A stretch of DNA of 64,000 bases from Phaeobacter sp. 11ANDIMAR09 (GCF_001294455.1 NZ_LIKT01000001.1:186001-250000), one strand, 5' to 3'. Counted from the stretch's first letter, positions 9,037 through 17,822 are shown. The notes: generated by a model from the letters alone, not told the origin. A program made the numbers and translations.

Positions 9037-9458
9037 TGCGCTACTGGCTGTTCAAATCGGAACCCTCCACCTGGGGATGGCCGGATCAGGTCGCCAAAGG
9101 TGAAACGGGCGAGGAATGGGACGGCGTGCGCAATTATCAGGCGCGCAACTTCATGCGCGAAATGCGCCTTGGCGATCGCGGCTTCTTCTATCACTCGCAA
9201 AAGGAAAAATCGGTGGTGGGTATTGTCGAGGTCTGCGCCGAATCGCATCCCGACAGCACCACCGCGGATGACCGCTGGGACTGTGTGGATATCAAAGCCC
9301 TGCGCGCATTTACCCAGCCAGTAAGCCTAGACCAGATCAAGGCAGATCCCCGGCTGGATGAGATGATCCTAGTGCGGAACTCGCGCCTGTCGGTGCAACC
9401 GGTGACAGAGGCCGAATGGCGTGCGATCTGCGCATTGGGGCAGACAGAGGCGGATTGA
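9036..9458 (+). CDS. EVE-domain protein
   Basis: A 140-residue single-domain EVE protein (PUA-like fold), recognised by the start MRYWLFKSEPSTWGW, the WDGVRNYQARN segment and the GFFYHS element. EVE domains bind modified bases in nucleic acids, and stand-alone bacterial forms have been proposed to sense modified RNA or DNA. Nothing nearby encodes a restriction nuclease, so a defence role is not supported here. Its position behind tsaD, a tRNA-modification gene, is suggestive but could be chance. Confidence 0.9.
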   Translation: MRYWLFKSEPSTWGWPDQVAKGETGEEWDGVRNYQARNFMREMRLGDRGFFYHSQKEKSVVGIVEVCAESHPDSTTADDRWDCVDIKALRAFTQPVSLDQIKADPRLDEMILVRNSRLSVQPVTEAEWRAICALGQTEAD

Positions 9459-9505
9459 TCTGCCAATCTTTTCACCAAACGAATTTGTTTGGGAGGAGAT
9501 GAACC

Positions 9506-9901
9506 TTGGAAATTCTGAACGTTCTGGTGGCCGCTGCAGCAGGTTTTGTCCTGGGCGCGGTCTATTACGGCATCTTGGCAGAGCCCTGGATGGTAGCCGC
9601 CGGGATCAAGCGAGGCACCGATGGCAAGCCGGAGAGCGGCCAGACCCCGATGATCTTTGCCCTTAGCTTTGTGCTGCAATTGGTGGTGGCCGGAATGATG
9701 CGCCACGTCTTCGCCCTGTCGGGGGTCACCACATCGGGTGCTGGCTTGATTGCAGGCCTCGGGGTTGGGTTGTTTTTCATCAGCCCCTGGATTGCGCTCA
9801 ACAACCTATACGCGGGGCGGCCGATCAAACTGACCTTGATTGATGCGGGTTATGCCAGTCTGGCCTGCGCTGCAATGGGATTGGTTTTGTCACTGTTTTA
9901 A
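9506..9901 (+). CDS. DUF1761-type small membrane protein (TTG start)
   Basis: A 131-residue protein with four predicted membrane helices (about 5-25, 48-66, 78-100, 108-130), resembling DUF1761 proteins of unknown function. Translation most likely starts at the TTG at 9506, since GGGAGGAG at 9491-9498 is ideally spaced. The nearby ATG at 9499 is in another frame. A 6-bp hairpin (9475-9480 with 9487-9492) abuts the ribosome site. It is 47 bases behind the EVE gene and is probably the last gene of the tsaD operon. Confidence 0.75.
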   Translation: MEILNVLVAAAAGFVLGAVYYGILAEPWMVAAGIKRGTDGKPESGQTPMIFALSFVLQLVVAGMMRHVFALSGVTTSGAGLIAGLGVGLFFISPWIALNNLYAGRPIKLTLIDAGYASLACAAMGLVLSLF

Positions 9902-9960
9902 CGCCGTGCCTCGGCAGCAATACCAGCGTGAAAAATCGCCTTTAGCTAAGGTCTTGAACG

Positions 9961-9999
9961 AAAAAAGGGAAGATCCTGCCAAACCGGTAGGATCTTCCC
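9961..9999 (-). terminator. rho-independent terminator (minus strand)
   Basis: An 11-bp perfect stem (9967-9977 with 9989-9999), extendable inward by three pairs, is followed on the minus strand by six U residues (9961-9966). The plus strand has no U-tract. The transcript it ends must therefore come from the minus strand, yet the nearest minus-strand gene already has its own hairpin. Confidence 0.7.
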
Positions 10000-10097
10000 T
10001 TCCACCCCGCGTGCTCCACAGTCCACCACACGCGTATGAAAATTCCGTCCTAGCCGTCCTGGCTGGTCCTTTGTAGATAGCCCACTTCTGGTTGTCT
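9961..10097 (-). ncRNA. candidate small RNA of about 135-145 nt
   Basis: A minus-strand promoter-like pair (TTGAAT at 10125-10130 and TATGAT at 10104-10109, 15-bp spacing) sits between the DUF2853 hairpin and the strong terminator at 9961-9999. This predicts a transcript from about 10097 with no convincing reading frame. It would carry two copies of AGGACGG. It does not match SRP RNA, tmRNA, RNase P or the CCUCCUCCC small RNAs that I know. Inference only. Confidence 0.35.
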
Positions 10098-10135
10098 TTG
10101 CAAATCATATGCTTGGACAATACCATTCAAATGCA

Positions 10136-10163
10136 AAACACCTGGCGACCAGGCCAGGTGTTT
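10136..10163 (-). terminator. hairpin downstream of the DUF2853 gene
   Basis: Ten-base arms AAACACCTGG and CCAGGTGTTT pair across an 8-base loop, with a short U-rich tail on the minus strand. It lies 43 bases beyond the stop of the DUF2853 gene. Confidence 0.55.
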
Positions 10164-10205
10164 CACAAAGGCCCAGTACTGGGCTAGATCAGTAACTTTT
10201 TGGAC

Positions 10206-10547
10206 TTAGCCGTAAACAGCTTCTTTGCCAAAATGTTTGGTCAGCATGTAATAGACCACGGCGCGATACTTGTTGCGCTCGGATTTCCCATAGATTTCAA
10301 CAACTTTGTTGATTGCTTCCATCAGTTCCGGCCCATCAGAGAGACCCAGCTTCTTGATCAGGAAGTTCTGTTTCACGGTGTCCAGCTCGCTTTCCTGGCT
10401 GGAGGCCACTGTGGAGGCATCTGCATTGTAGATCGCCGGACCACAACCAATGGTAACCTTGGTCAGCAGGTCCATATCTGCGTCCATGCCGCATTTGTTT
10501 TTCAGATCGTCAGCATATTGCGCGATCAGATCGTCTCTCTTACCCAT
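10206..10547 (-). CDS. DUF2853 family protein
   Basis: A 113-residue cytoplasmic protein starting MGKRDDLIAQYADDLKNKCG and matching the DUF2853 family, small helical proteins of unknown function common in alphaproteobacteria and Bacteroidetes. It has no signal peptide or membrane segment. It contains Cys19 and Cys35 and ends with a conserved-looking YYMLTKHFGKE segment. It is a single-gene unit with a hairpin behind it and a 174-base divergent gap ahead of it. Confidence 0.8.
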   Translation of the reverse strand: MGKRDDLIAQYADDLKNKCGMDADMDLLTKVTIGCGPAIYNADASTVASSQESELDTVKQNFLIKKLGLSDGPELMEAINKVVEIYGKSERNKYRAVVYYMLTKHFGKEAVYG

Positions 10548-10721
10548 AAACGTTCTCCAGCTACTGTGTTGTGGTCGGCCAAAATCAAGAAATTGCAGAG
10601 GCTTAACGAAAGACTAACGCCAGACCGAGAAGAGACAAAGGAAAAGTTTTGCCAGCTTTTCCCCGCTGAAGATATTCTGAGGCTCTTATGATGGGCGGCA
10701 AGGATCGGACGGAGACCAACC

Positions 10722-10991
10722 ATGACAGCAAGCAACAGAGACATCGCAATCTCATATTTGGACATGGAAGCTGCTGAGGATGTCGCTTGGGTAAAACAAC
10801 GCGTTCAAAAAGCGTTGAAAACGAAGAGCAACGCTGAGCTGCCATTTAACACTTTTTCTTTGGAATTAGACTCCAAAAAGCAGACAGTCACCCTCCACCA
10901 AGACTGGTTCGACTGTCAGCCAGAAGTCTTTTCTGCCGACGAGTTTTTCAACCTGGTTAGCACCAGTCGTTCTCGAAGAAAGAATGCATAG
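10722..10991 (+). CDS. small protein of unknown function
   Basis: I do not recognise this 89-residue protein. It is predicted soluble, starting MTASNRDIAISYLDMEAAED, with an amphipathic N-terminal half, a β-rich middle (FSLELDSKKQTVTLHQDW) and a basic tail. A GGAG lies eight bases before the ATG. Its codons look less GC-rich than the surrounding genes. It stands alone between the divergent DUF2853 gene and the convergent ahcY. It could be a lineage-specific gene or a spurious frame. Confidence 0.5.
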   Translation: MTASNRDIAISYLDMEAAEDVAWVKQRVQKALKTKSNAELPFNTFSLELDSKKQTVTLHQDWFDCQPEVFSADEFFNLVSTSRSRRKNA

Positions 10992-11034
10992 AGAGAAGCG
11001 CTTCGGGACAGTGCAAAAGCGCTGAAAACCCAAA

Positions 11035-11062
11035 CGCCACCCAAGGTCTCCCCTGGATGGCG
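11035..11062 (-). terminator. possible ahcY terminator
   Basis: On the minus strand CGCCATCC pairs imperfectly with GGTGGCG and is followed by UUUGGGUUUU, 26 bases past the ahcY stop. One mismatch and a broken U-tract make this tentative. Confidence 0.4.
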
Positions 11063-11087
11063 CCATTTTTCAGATCTGGATCAGATC

Positions 11088-12479
11088 TTAGTAGCGGTAA
11101 TGCTCTGGCTTGAACGGACCTTCTGGGGTCACACCGATATAGGCGGCCTGCTCAGGGGTCAGGCTCGACAGTTTCACGCCGATGCGCTCCAGGTGCAGAC
11201 GAGCCACTTTCTCATCCAGGTGCTTGGGCAGGATGTAGACCTCGTTCTTGTACTCATCGCCGCGCAGCCACAGCTCGATCTGAGCCAGAACCTGGTTGGT
11301 AAACGACGCCGACATCACAAACGACGGGTGACCGGTGGCGTTGCCAAGGTTCAGCAGACGGCCCTCAGAGAGCAGGATCAGACGGTTGCCCGAAGGCATC
11401 TCGATCATGTCGACCTGTTCTTTGATGTTGGTCCATTTGTGGTTCTTCAGGTTTGCGACCTGAATTTCGTTGTCGAAGTGACCGATGTTGCCAACGATGG
11501 CCATGTCCTTCATCTCGCGCATGTGCTCGATGCGGATCACGTCCTTGTTGCCGGTGGTGGTGATGAAGACATCAGCGCTGTCGACAACGTCTTCCAGACG
11601 CACAACTTCAAAACCGTCCATGGCGGCCTGCAGGGCGCAGATCGGATCAACTTCGGTGACTTTGACGCGGGCACCAGCACCGGCCAACGAGGCAGCCGAA
11701 CCTTTGCCGACATCGCCGTAACCACAAACAACGGCAACCTTGCCGGCCATCATGGTGTCGGTGGCGCGGCGAATACCGTCAACCAGCGATTCCTTGCAGC
11801 CGTATTTGTTGTCAAACTTCGACTTGGTGACCGAATCGTTCACGTTGATCGCAGGGAAGGGCAGCTGGCCGTTTTTCTGCAGCTCATACAGGCGGTGCAC
11901 GCCGGTGGTTGTTTCCTCGGACACACCCAGGATGGCTTCGCGGGTCTTGGTGAACCAGCCGGGGCTTGCCGCCATACGCTTTTTGATCTGCGCAAAGATG
12001 GCTTCTTCTTCTTCCGAAGTTGGCACTTCGATCAGATCGGTCTCACCGGCCTCAACACGGGCACCCAGCAACACATAGAGGGTCGCGTCACCACCATCAT
12101 CAAGGATCAGGTTGGCTCCTTCGGGGAACATGAAGGATTTATCCAGGTAATCCCAATGCTCTACCAGGGTCTGGCCCTTGATCGCAAAAACCGGAACGCC
12201 GGCTTCAGCGATGGCAGCGGCGGCGTGGTCTTGGGTCGAGAAGATGTTGCAGGAGGCCCAGCGCACATCCGCGCCCAGCGCGACCAGTGTTTCAATCAGA
12301 ACAGCCGTCTGAATGGTCATGTGCAGCGAGCCAACGATGCGCGCGCCCTTCAGCGGCTTTTCTTCACCGTATTCCGCGCGCAGTGACATCAGGCCCGGCA
12401 TTTCGGTTTCCGCGATGTCCAATTCCTTGCGACCGAATTCAGCCAGCGCAATGTCTTTTACAATGTAGTCCTCGGCCAT
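11088..12479 (-). CDS. ahcY: Adenosylhomocysteinase
   Basis: A 463-residue S-adenosylhomocysteine hydrolase, which splits SAH into adenosine and homocysteine and so clears the inhibitor made by methyltransferases. The NAD motif [18 protein letters not shown], the signature [16 protein letters not shown] and the C-terminal [12 protein letters not shown] are all present, and length is normal. The start at 12479 has GGAG about eight bases upstream. As in Rhodobacter capsulatus it lies near the reg genes. I looked for a SAH riboswitch in the 134-base leader and did not find its conserved core. Confidence 0.98.
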   Translation of the reverse strand: MAEDYIVKDIALAEFGRKELDIAETEMPGLMSLRAEYGEEKPLKGARIVGSLHMTIQTAVLIETLVALGADVRWASCNIFSTQDHAAAAIAEAGVPVFAIKGQTLVEHWDYLDKSFMFPEGANLILDDGGDATLYVLLGARVEAGETDLIEVPTSEEEEAIFAQIKKRMAASPGWFTKTREAILGVSEETTTGVHRLYELQKNGQLPFPAINVNDSVTKSKFDNKYGCKESLVDGIRRATDTMMAGKVAVVCGYGDVGKGSAASLAGAGARVKVTEVDPICALQAAMDGFEVVRLEDVVDSADVFITTTGNKDVIRIEHMREMKDMAIVGNIGHFDNEIQVANLKNHKWTNIKEQVDMIEMPSGNRLILLSEGRLLNLGNATGHPSFVMSASFTNQVLAQIELWLRGDEYKNEVYILPKHLDEKVARLHLERIGVKLSSLTPEQAAYIGVTPEGPFKPEHYRY

Positions 12480-12613
12480 AGTCCGCTCCGTTCTGGTTAC
12501 GAGTTATCTTGCTGCCGCAGGTAGCACTGCAATAGTTTATAAGCAACGAAGATGGGCGCATTGCGCAGGCAGAAGCCAACTATGGCCGAGGTAAGCGGCC
12601 AGTTGCCAACGGA

Positions 12614-12928
12614 TCAGCTCGGCAAACCGGGCAAATTGGCCGGGGTGGCCACTTCGAAATAGTGTTCACCGGCGGCAACAATGCAGCTGATTCCCGTTGG
12701 ATGGGTCACCAGCACCGTAAAGCTGCCGGTTTCCGCCGAGGACCAAACCTCTACCACTGTGTTGACCGACTGGGACTGTTGCAATCCCCCTGCGGTGAGG
12801 TTTTCGGAATAGGTCTGTTGCAGCCGTTCCACCACTCCGTCGCGGGGAGCACAGCTGGCAGCAAAGGCCGGCGGGGCTATGGCCGCCATTCCAAAGATCA
12901 ATGCAGACGAGAGAAGACGTTTAAACAT
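12614..12928 (-). CDS. small secreted protein of unknown function
   Basis: A 104-residue protein with a clear Sec signal peptide (MFKRLLSSALIFGMAA...AFA, cut near 23-24). The mature part of about 80 residues has two cysteines (SCAPRDG and ISCIVAAG) that could form a periplasmic disulphide. GGAG eight bases before the ATG at 12928 supports this start over the longer in-frame one. It is close to ahcY and on the same strand, but 134 bases separate them. Similar short proteins occur in other roseobacters as far as I recall; no function is known. Confidence 0.7.
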   Translation of the reverse strand: MFKRLLSSALIFGMAAIAPPAFAASCAPRDGVVERLQQTYSENLTAGGLQQSQSVNTVVEVWSSAETGSFTVLVTHPTGISCIVAAGEHYFEVATPANLPGLPS

Positions 12929-13174
12929 GACAGACTCCTTTTTTGTTGAGCGTCGTCTCATAAAAAGGGCCATGCCAATTGGGCGTCTTGGGCCCCTGAG
13001 GTCATATAAATATTGGGTCTGAGCGCCCTGGTTTCAATCTCACGGCTGTTCAACTTCCCTTGGGCGGTAGGCCCGAGGTAGCAACCGGATCGGTGAAACG
13101 CAGCGCAAAACTGCTTTTGCCCGCAGCTCTGAAGGGCTAGGCAGAAGCAAGTTGAATTCACTGGACCGACCGCA

Positions 13175-13771
13175 ATGCCCACCAAACCCGCCCGCGCCTG
13201 GCAACGTATGCTCTCTGGCCGCCGACTTGATCTATTGGACCCAACGCCGATGGATATTGAAATCAGCGACATCGCCCATGGGCTGGCTTTTGTGGCCCGC
13301 TGGAACGGGCAGACGCGAGGGGAGTTTGCCTATTCGGTGGCTGAGCATTCGCTCTTGGTCGAAGAGCTCTATTCGCGGCTTTACCCCAAGGCTCCGGTGA
13401 AATGGAAATTGGCCGCTCTGCTGCACGATGCGCCGGAATATGTCATTGGTGATATGATCTCCCCGGTGAAAGCCGCCGTGGGGCCGGGCTACGAAGATCT
13501 GGACCAGCGCCTGACGGCCGCCATTCACATCAAGTTTGGCCTGCCCGCTCTGCTGCCCAAGACCATCAAAGCCCAGATCAAACGGGCCGACAAAATCAGC
13601 GCCTGGATGGAGGCGGTACAGATCGCCGGATTTTCCGAAACGGAAGCCAATAAGCTATTTGGGCGGCCAAGAAGCGAAGTGATCGACGGTCTGGCCATTG
13701 ATCTGCGCCCACCTTTGCAGGTGCGTCAGGCCTTTGTGGCGCGTCATGCGGATCTGCTGCAGCGCCTGTAA
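13175..13771 (+). CDS. HD-domain phosphohydrolase (YfbR-like)
   Basis: A 198-residue protein of the HD superfamily. The metal-binding residues are seen in SVAEHSLLVEE (His), LAALLHDAPEYVIGDM (His-Asp) and RADKISAWMEA (Asp). The layout matches YfbR-type 5'-nucleotidases that act on deoxyribonucleoside monophosphates, but substrate is inferred. No membrane segment is present. It has no operon partner: a 246-base gap precedes it and the next gene is convergent. Confidence 0.85.
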   Translation: MPTKPARAWQRMLSGRRLDLLDPTPMDIEISDIAHGLAFVARWNGQTRGEFAYSVAEHSLLVEELYSRLYPKAPVKWKLAALLHDAPEYVIGDMISPVKAAVGPGYEDLDQRLTAAIHIKFGLPALLPKTIKAQIKRADKISAWMEAVQIAGFSETEANKLFGRPRSEVIDGLAIDLRPPLQVRQAFVARHADLLQRL

Positions 13772-13820
13772 CCGTCACTCCAAAGACGCCCCGCGCAGAA
13801 CGCAGTAAAACCCAAACGGT

Positions 13821-14975
13821 TTAGGAAACCATTTTGTTGCGTTTACGCTTTGGCTTGGCTTCGACAAACCCATCCGGGCCGCCCAGACCCTTTTTCTCCA
13901 GGATCACAGCCCGTTCATCCTCGGACAGGGAAATCCAATCGCCGGTGCCTTTGATGAATCCCAGGCTCGACAGGGTTTCGCCGATGATCTGGTGGTTCAA
14001 CTCGCCAAAGCTCAGCCGGTTGGATTTTGCACCCTCTTCCGGCACCCATTCGGCGCGCAGCCCGTCAATCACCACCGGATTGCATTTGCAAAAGCTTTCA
14101 ACGTGTTTGGCCAGCAGGTTGTTGGCACCGGAACTGCGGCGCAGGATCATCGCCACCTCCTGTTCCGGACGGCCCACCATGGCAAAGAGATGCAGCGCCG
14201 AACCATCGGCAGCAATCACGTGTTTGGCCGCTTTGTAGCGGGCCACCTGAACCGTCAGGCTGTGTTCTTGCGGATGGAAAATCTCATAGCCCTCTGCCTC
14301 GAGCAGGGCCTCCATCTTTTCCTCCCCCAACAGACCGCCTTTGCCAAGGCCCAGTTTGGAGCGCGAAATATAGATTTTATCCGGGCCTTCTGGCGCCACA
14401 TGAGTGGCAAAACGGTCGTGCACAGCCTGGCGGAACTTGCGCGTGCCCACGGTGATCTTGCCCAGGCCAAAGCCCTGCCCGGGAATCACCAACTCTTCGA
14501 CGCAGGTGGGCTGATCCACCACCTGAATGGGCAGGTCCGTGCCAAAGAGCGACAGATACTCGCGCTGAAACCCACGCACTTCTTTGCCTACCTTTGGACG
14601 TTTGGGCATGAACAAAACGCCCCTGATGTCCTCTTCTACGTCAGGCAAGGCCCAGAGGCGCGACGAGCTTTCGACCAGGAAATGTCCAAAATGCGCCCAG
14701 AGCACCCCGCCCCAGAGCCAACGACCCTCGAGGGTTTCCACCACCTTTTTGGGCCGTTCCGGTTCGATGGTGATGGGGCGGAATTTGCGCCAGAGCGCCG
14801 CCTCGGGACAATAGCTGCCATCGGCGTAGAACACCCCTGCGGGTTGTACCAAAGCACTGATCCTGGGTGGCACGACGCAGGCATCCCCAAGCGTCAGAAT
14901 TTCTTCGGACCATCCGCCTGTGGGCATAGGCTGATCATCTGGATCAATCTCCAGGCCGCTTGCGTCTTTTGACAT
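13821..14975 (-). CDS. GT61-like (DUF563) glycosyltransferase
   Basis: A 384-residue protein resembling DUF563/GT61 transferases, often annotated as capsular polysaccharide biosynthesis proteins. The support is the segment DKIYISRSKLG, the EIFHPQEHSLTVQVARY region and ADGSALHLFAMVG, which follow the family's conserved order. The C-terminus is lysine/arginine-rich (KPKRKRNKMVS). No polysaccharide gene cluster surrounds it; the upstream neighbour is regA, eight bases away on the same strand, so it may be read through from regA. Acceptor and donor sugars are unknown. Confidence 0.75.
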   Translation of the reverse strand: MSKDASGLEIDPDDQPMPTGGWSEEILTLGDACVVPPRISALVQPAGVFYADGSYCPEAALWRKFRPITIEPERPKKVVETLEGRWLWGGVLWAHFGHFLVESSSRLWALPDVEEDIRGVLFMPKRPKVGKEVRGFQREYLSLFGTDLPIQVVDQPTCVEELVIPGQGFGLGKITVGTRKFRQAVHDRFATHVAPEGPDKIYISRSKLGLGKGGLLGEEKMEALLEAEGYEIFHPQEHSLTVQVARYKAAKHVIAADGSALHLFAMVGRPEQEVAMILRRSSGANNLLAKHVESFCKCNPVVIDGLRAEWVPEEGAKSNRLSFGELNHQIIGETLSSLGFIKGTGDWISLSEDERAVILEKKGLGGPDGFVEAKPKRKRNKMVS

Positions 14976-14983
14976 GACGATCC

Positions 14984-15538
14984 CTACCGAGGACTGCGTT
15001 TCGCCAGAATGCGCTGCAGCGTCCGACGGTGCATATTGAGCCGCCGCGCTGTCTCTGAAACATTGCGGTCACAGAGCTCGTAGATACGCTGGATATGTTC
15101 CCAGCGCACCCGGTCTGCGCTCATTGGATTTTCCGGGGGTGGCGGCAGCTCGTCATCACCGCTCAGCAGTGCATTCATGATATCCGCCGCATCAGCGGGT
15201 TTTGACAGGTAATCGGTTGCGCCAATTTTCACTGCAGCTACGGCGGTGGCAATGGCGCCATAGCCAGTCAACACCACAACCCGGCTGTCGGGACGTTTTT
15301 CGCGCAGGATTTCGACAACATCCAGCCCATTGCCATCCTCGAGCCGCAGATCCACCACCGCAAAGGCTGGGGGACGGGCTGTGGCAATGGCGCTGCCGCC
15401 AGCAACTGAGCCTGCAGTTTCAACTTCAAAACCGCGTTTTTCCATTGCCTTGGCCAGGCGTCGCAGAAAGGGCTCATCATCGTCGACAAGCAAGAGTGAC
15501 TTATCTGGTCCAATTTCCTGCATTGCATTATCGGCCAT
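14984..15538 (-). CDS. regA: Redox response regulator RegA/PrrA
   Basis: A 184-residue two-component regulator (RegA/PrrA/ActR) controlling respiration, CO2 and nitrogen fixation and related redox genes. The receiver domain starts SLLLVDDDEPFLRRL and has the phosphorylated Asp63 (AVVDLRL), matching the numbering of Rhodobacter RegA. The Fis-type helix-turn-helix closes the protein at about 150-182 (NVSETARRLNMHRRTLQRI). Its cognate kinase RegB and the SCO-like SenC are adjacent. The gene order regB-senC-regA is conserved in Rhodobacteraceae, including non-phototrophic roseobacters. Confidence 0.97.
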   Translation of the reverse strand: MADNAMQEIGPDKSLLLVDDDEPFLRRLAKAMEKRGFEVETAGSVAGGSAIATARPPAFAVVDLRLEDGNGLDVVEILREKRPDSRVVVLTGYGAIATAVAAVKIGATDYLSKPADAADIMNALLSGDDELPPPPENPMSADRVRWEHIQRIYELCDRNVSETARRLNMHRRTLQRILAKRSPR

Positions 15539-15648
15539 GCCCGGTCCTCCGCCTGGTTCCGCGTATAGTTATACGCACGTTCTTGAATTTGATACTAGCG
15601 ACCCGACCGGGAAGGTCAAACAGCTCGTCCTTGCTGCATGTTTTCCTA

Positions 15649-16266
15649 TCACATGTTTTCGACAAAACAGCTGACTTTATCTGCAACCTGTTCAGGGGTC
15701 TCATCCCGGCGGAAAAAGTCGACAAAACCGATTTCAGGCAGCACCAGATAGGCAAAGGTCGAATGATCGACCAGATAGTAATCATCATCACCAGGCTGGC
15801 GCTTGAAATAGGTCTTATAGGCCCGGCTCGCCGCCTTGACCTGCTCCAGAGAGCCGGTCAGGCCGATCATCTTTTCATGCATGTTGAAAGCAAAATCGCC
15901 GACAACTTCCGGAGTGTCACGTTCGGGGTCGATCGAAACAAACAGTGGTGTAGCGCTAATGCCGCGCTCAGCCAGAACATCAATCGCTTCTGCATTGCGC
16001 GACACATCCAACGGGCAGACATCCGGGCAGAAGGTATAGCCAAAGTACAGGATCGTCGGTTCGGTAAAGACATCCGCGTCGGTCACGGTTTCACCCTTGC
16101 TGTTTACCAACTCAAACGGGCCGCCAATTGTATCCCCGCCGCTGGCGATCGAACTGCCGCGACACTGGGCGAACTGATCCGCGTCGCCGCCGCGTGTTAA
16201 AAACCAGGTACCACCGGCCAGGGCGGCGACAAAGACGACAGCAAGGATTGAATAGAGGCGAGCCAT
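15649..16266 (-). CDS. senC: SCO1/SenC/PrrC copper chaperone
   Basis: A 205-residue membrane-anchored thioredoxin-fold protein of the SCO family, which delivers copper to the CuA site of cytochrome oxidase and can pass redox signals to RegB. An N-terminal anchor spans about 5-22. The copper ligands are Cys80 and Cys84 (FCPDVCP) and His168 (LVDHSTFAYLV). The start at 16266 is chosen from family length; its ribosome site is weak. It is 110 bases ahead of regA on the same strand and divergent from regB. Confidence 0.94.
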   Translation of the reverse strand: MARLYSILAVVFVAALAGGTWFLTRGGDADQFAQCRGSSIASGGDTIGGPFELVNSKGETVTDADVFTEPTILYFGYTFCPDVCPLDVSRNAEAIDVLAERGISATPLFVSIDPERDTPEVVGDFAFNMHEKMIGLTGSLEQVKAASRAYKTYFKRQPGDDDYYLVDHSTFAYLVLPEIGFVDFFRRDETPEQVADKVSCFVENM

Positions 16267-16408
16267 GTGATCACACTTTATGTTGCAGGAGGAGAGTTGA
16301 TCGTTTTCACCGCCAGACCTATCAAGAAACGCGGGCAATGCAAGCCGACCACATGGTCACAGGCCTGTGAACCGGGCACCACTTACCCCAAGCTCCAGGA
16401 GCTTTAGC

Positions 16409-17800
16409 ATGAGCGACACACAATTTGGTCTGATGCAGGGCGAAGACCGCAGCCATTGGATCCGCCTGCGCACCCTGATTATGTTGCGCTGGGTAGCCAT
16501 CGCGGGCCAATTGGTGGCAATCACCGTGGCGCAGTCGCTGTATAACCTGCAACTGGAGCTCGGTCTGTGTATTCTGGCTGTTGGCGTTTCAGTGATCAGT
16601 AACCTTCTGGCGATTTTTGTTTTCCCGGAAAACAAACGCCTGTCGGAGTTTGAAAACTTCCTGATGGTGCTGTTTGACCTGCTGCAACTTGGGTTCCTGC
16701 TCTATCTGACCGGCGGGCTGCACAACCCCTTTGCCTTGCTGGTGTTGGCCCCGGTGACTATTTCTGCTGCCATGATGGGATTGCGGTCGACCCTGATCAT
16801 TGGCGGCACCGCCATCATCCTGGTCACCTTGATGGCCGAATTCCATATGCCGCTGCGCACAGCACAGGGGTTTATCCTGCGCATTCCGGATGTGTTCATC
16901 TTTGGCAACTGGACCGCCATCGTCATCGCCATCGTGTTTATCGGAGCCAATTCCTTTCGCATTAGCACCGAGATGCGGCGCATGTCCGATGCGGTCTCTG
17001 CCACCCAGCTGGCCCTGTCGCGGGAACAAAAGCTCACCGATCTGGGCGGCGTGGTGGCTGCCGCGGCCCATGAGCTGGGCACCCCGCTGGCAACGATCAA
17101 ATTGGCCAGCGGCGAGCTGATCGACGAATTGGAAGAGCAGCCGGATTTGCGCGAAGACGCTGAACTCATTCGCGAACAGGCCGAACGCTGCCGCCATATC
17201 CTGCGCGACATGGGCCGCGCCGGAAAAGACGACCTGCATCTGCGCCAGGCACCGCTTTCGACCGTCATTCACGAAGCCGCTGAGCCCCATCTCAACCGCG
17301 GCAAGGAAATCCAGTTTGACGAAGGACCGCTGGAAGACGGCAGCTTTCAGCACCCGACCATTTTGCGCAAACCCGAGATCATTCACGGCCTGCGCAATCT
17401 GGTGCAGAATGCCGTCGACTTTTCCCGTTCAACCGTCTGGATCGATGCCGCCTGGAATGATGAACAGATCTGCCTCACCATCTATGATGACGGTCGCGGC
17501 TTCCCGCCACATCTGATCGGGCGCATCGGAGATCCCTTTATGCGTAAACGCCGCAGTGAAAATGATCGCAAGCAACGGCCCGAGTACCAAGGCATGGGTT
17601 TGGGATTGTTCATCGCCAAAACCCTGCTAGAGCGTACTGGCGCCGAGCTGACCTTTACCAATGGCACCGGAAAGCCTCTGCCGCACCCTCAGGAACGGCG
17701 CGGAGCCATCGTTGGGGTGGTCTGGCCCAGAGACCAAATTGACGCATTGGTCGGAGAAAATGCCGTGCCAACCGGGGAAAATAAATGGATAGAAGTTTAA
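16409..17800 (+). CDS. regB: Redox sensor histidine kinase RegB/PrrB
   Basis: A 463-residue membrane kinase with six predicted transmembrane helices (about 25-180), a DHp domain and an ATPase domain. It carries the RegB quinone-site motif GGLHNPF at 102-108, the phosphorylated His221 in AAAHELGTPLATIK and the redox-active Cys261 in ERCRHILRDMG. These correspond to His225 and Cys265 of R. capsulatus RegB. DDGRGFPP and GMGLGLFIAK mark the ATP site. AGGAG precedes the ATG at 16409. A 142-base divergent gap separates it from senC. Confidence 0.97.
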   Translation: MSDTQFGLMQGEDRSHWIRLRTLIMLRWVAIAGQLVAITVAQSLYNLQLELGLCILAVGVSVISNLLAIFVFPENKRLSEFENFLMVLFDLLQLGFLLYLTGGLHNPFALLVLAPVTISAAMMGLRSTLIIGGTAIILVTLMAEFHMPLRTAQGFILRIPDVFIFGNWTAIVIAIVFIGANSFRISTEMRRMSDAVSATQLALSREQKLTDLGGVVAAAAHELGTPLATIKLASGELIDELEEQPDLREDAELIREQAERCRHILRDMGRAGKDDLHLRQAPLSTVIHEAAEPHLNRGKEIQFDEGPLEDGSFQHPTILRKPEIIHGLRNLVQNAVDFSRSTVWIDAAWNDEQICLTIYDDGRGFPPHLIGRIGDPFMRKRRSENDRKQRPEYQGMGLGLFIAKTLLERTGAELTFTNGTGKPLPHPQERRGAIVGVVWPRDQIDALVGENAVPTGENKWIEV

Positions 17801-17822
17801 CTATTCACTTTTAGGTAATTAA

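Larger units (their letters stand above)
9902..10205. other. intergenic stretch with two minus-strand terminators
   Basis: These 304 bases hold no credible protein gene. They contain a strong minus-strand terminator at 9961-9999, a second hairpin at 10136-10163 just past the DUF2853 gene, a short palindrome GCCCAGTACTGGGC at 10171-10184, and between the hairpins a possible small RNA. Confidence 0.7.

Noticed and set aside
9036-9458. EVE-domain gene as part of a DNA-modification defence system
   Set aside because: There is no restriction nuclease, methyltransferase or other defence gene nearby; the neighbours are housekeeping genes.
10171-10184. Palindrome GCCCAGTACTGGGC as an operator
   Set aside because: It lies downstream of the DUF2853 stop next to a terminator hairpin, so it is more likely part of the 3' region than an operator.
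11100-12386. A 428-codon open frame antisense to ahcY
   Set aside because: It mirrors the codon pattern of ahcY in high-GC DNA and resembles no protein family.
12480-12613. Possible SAH or SAM/SAH riboswitch in the ahcY leader
   Set aside because: The conserved riboswitch core and its pairing helices are not visible in these 134 bases.
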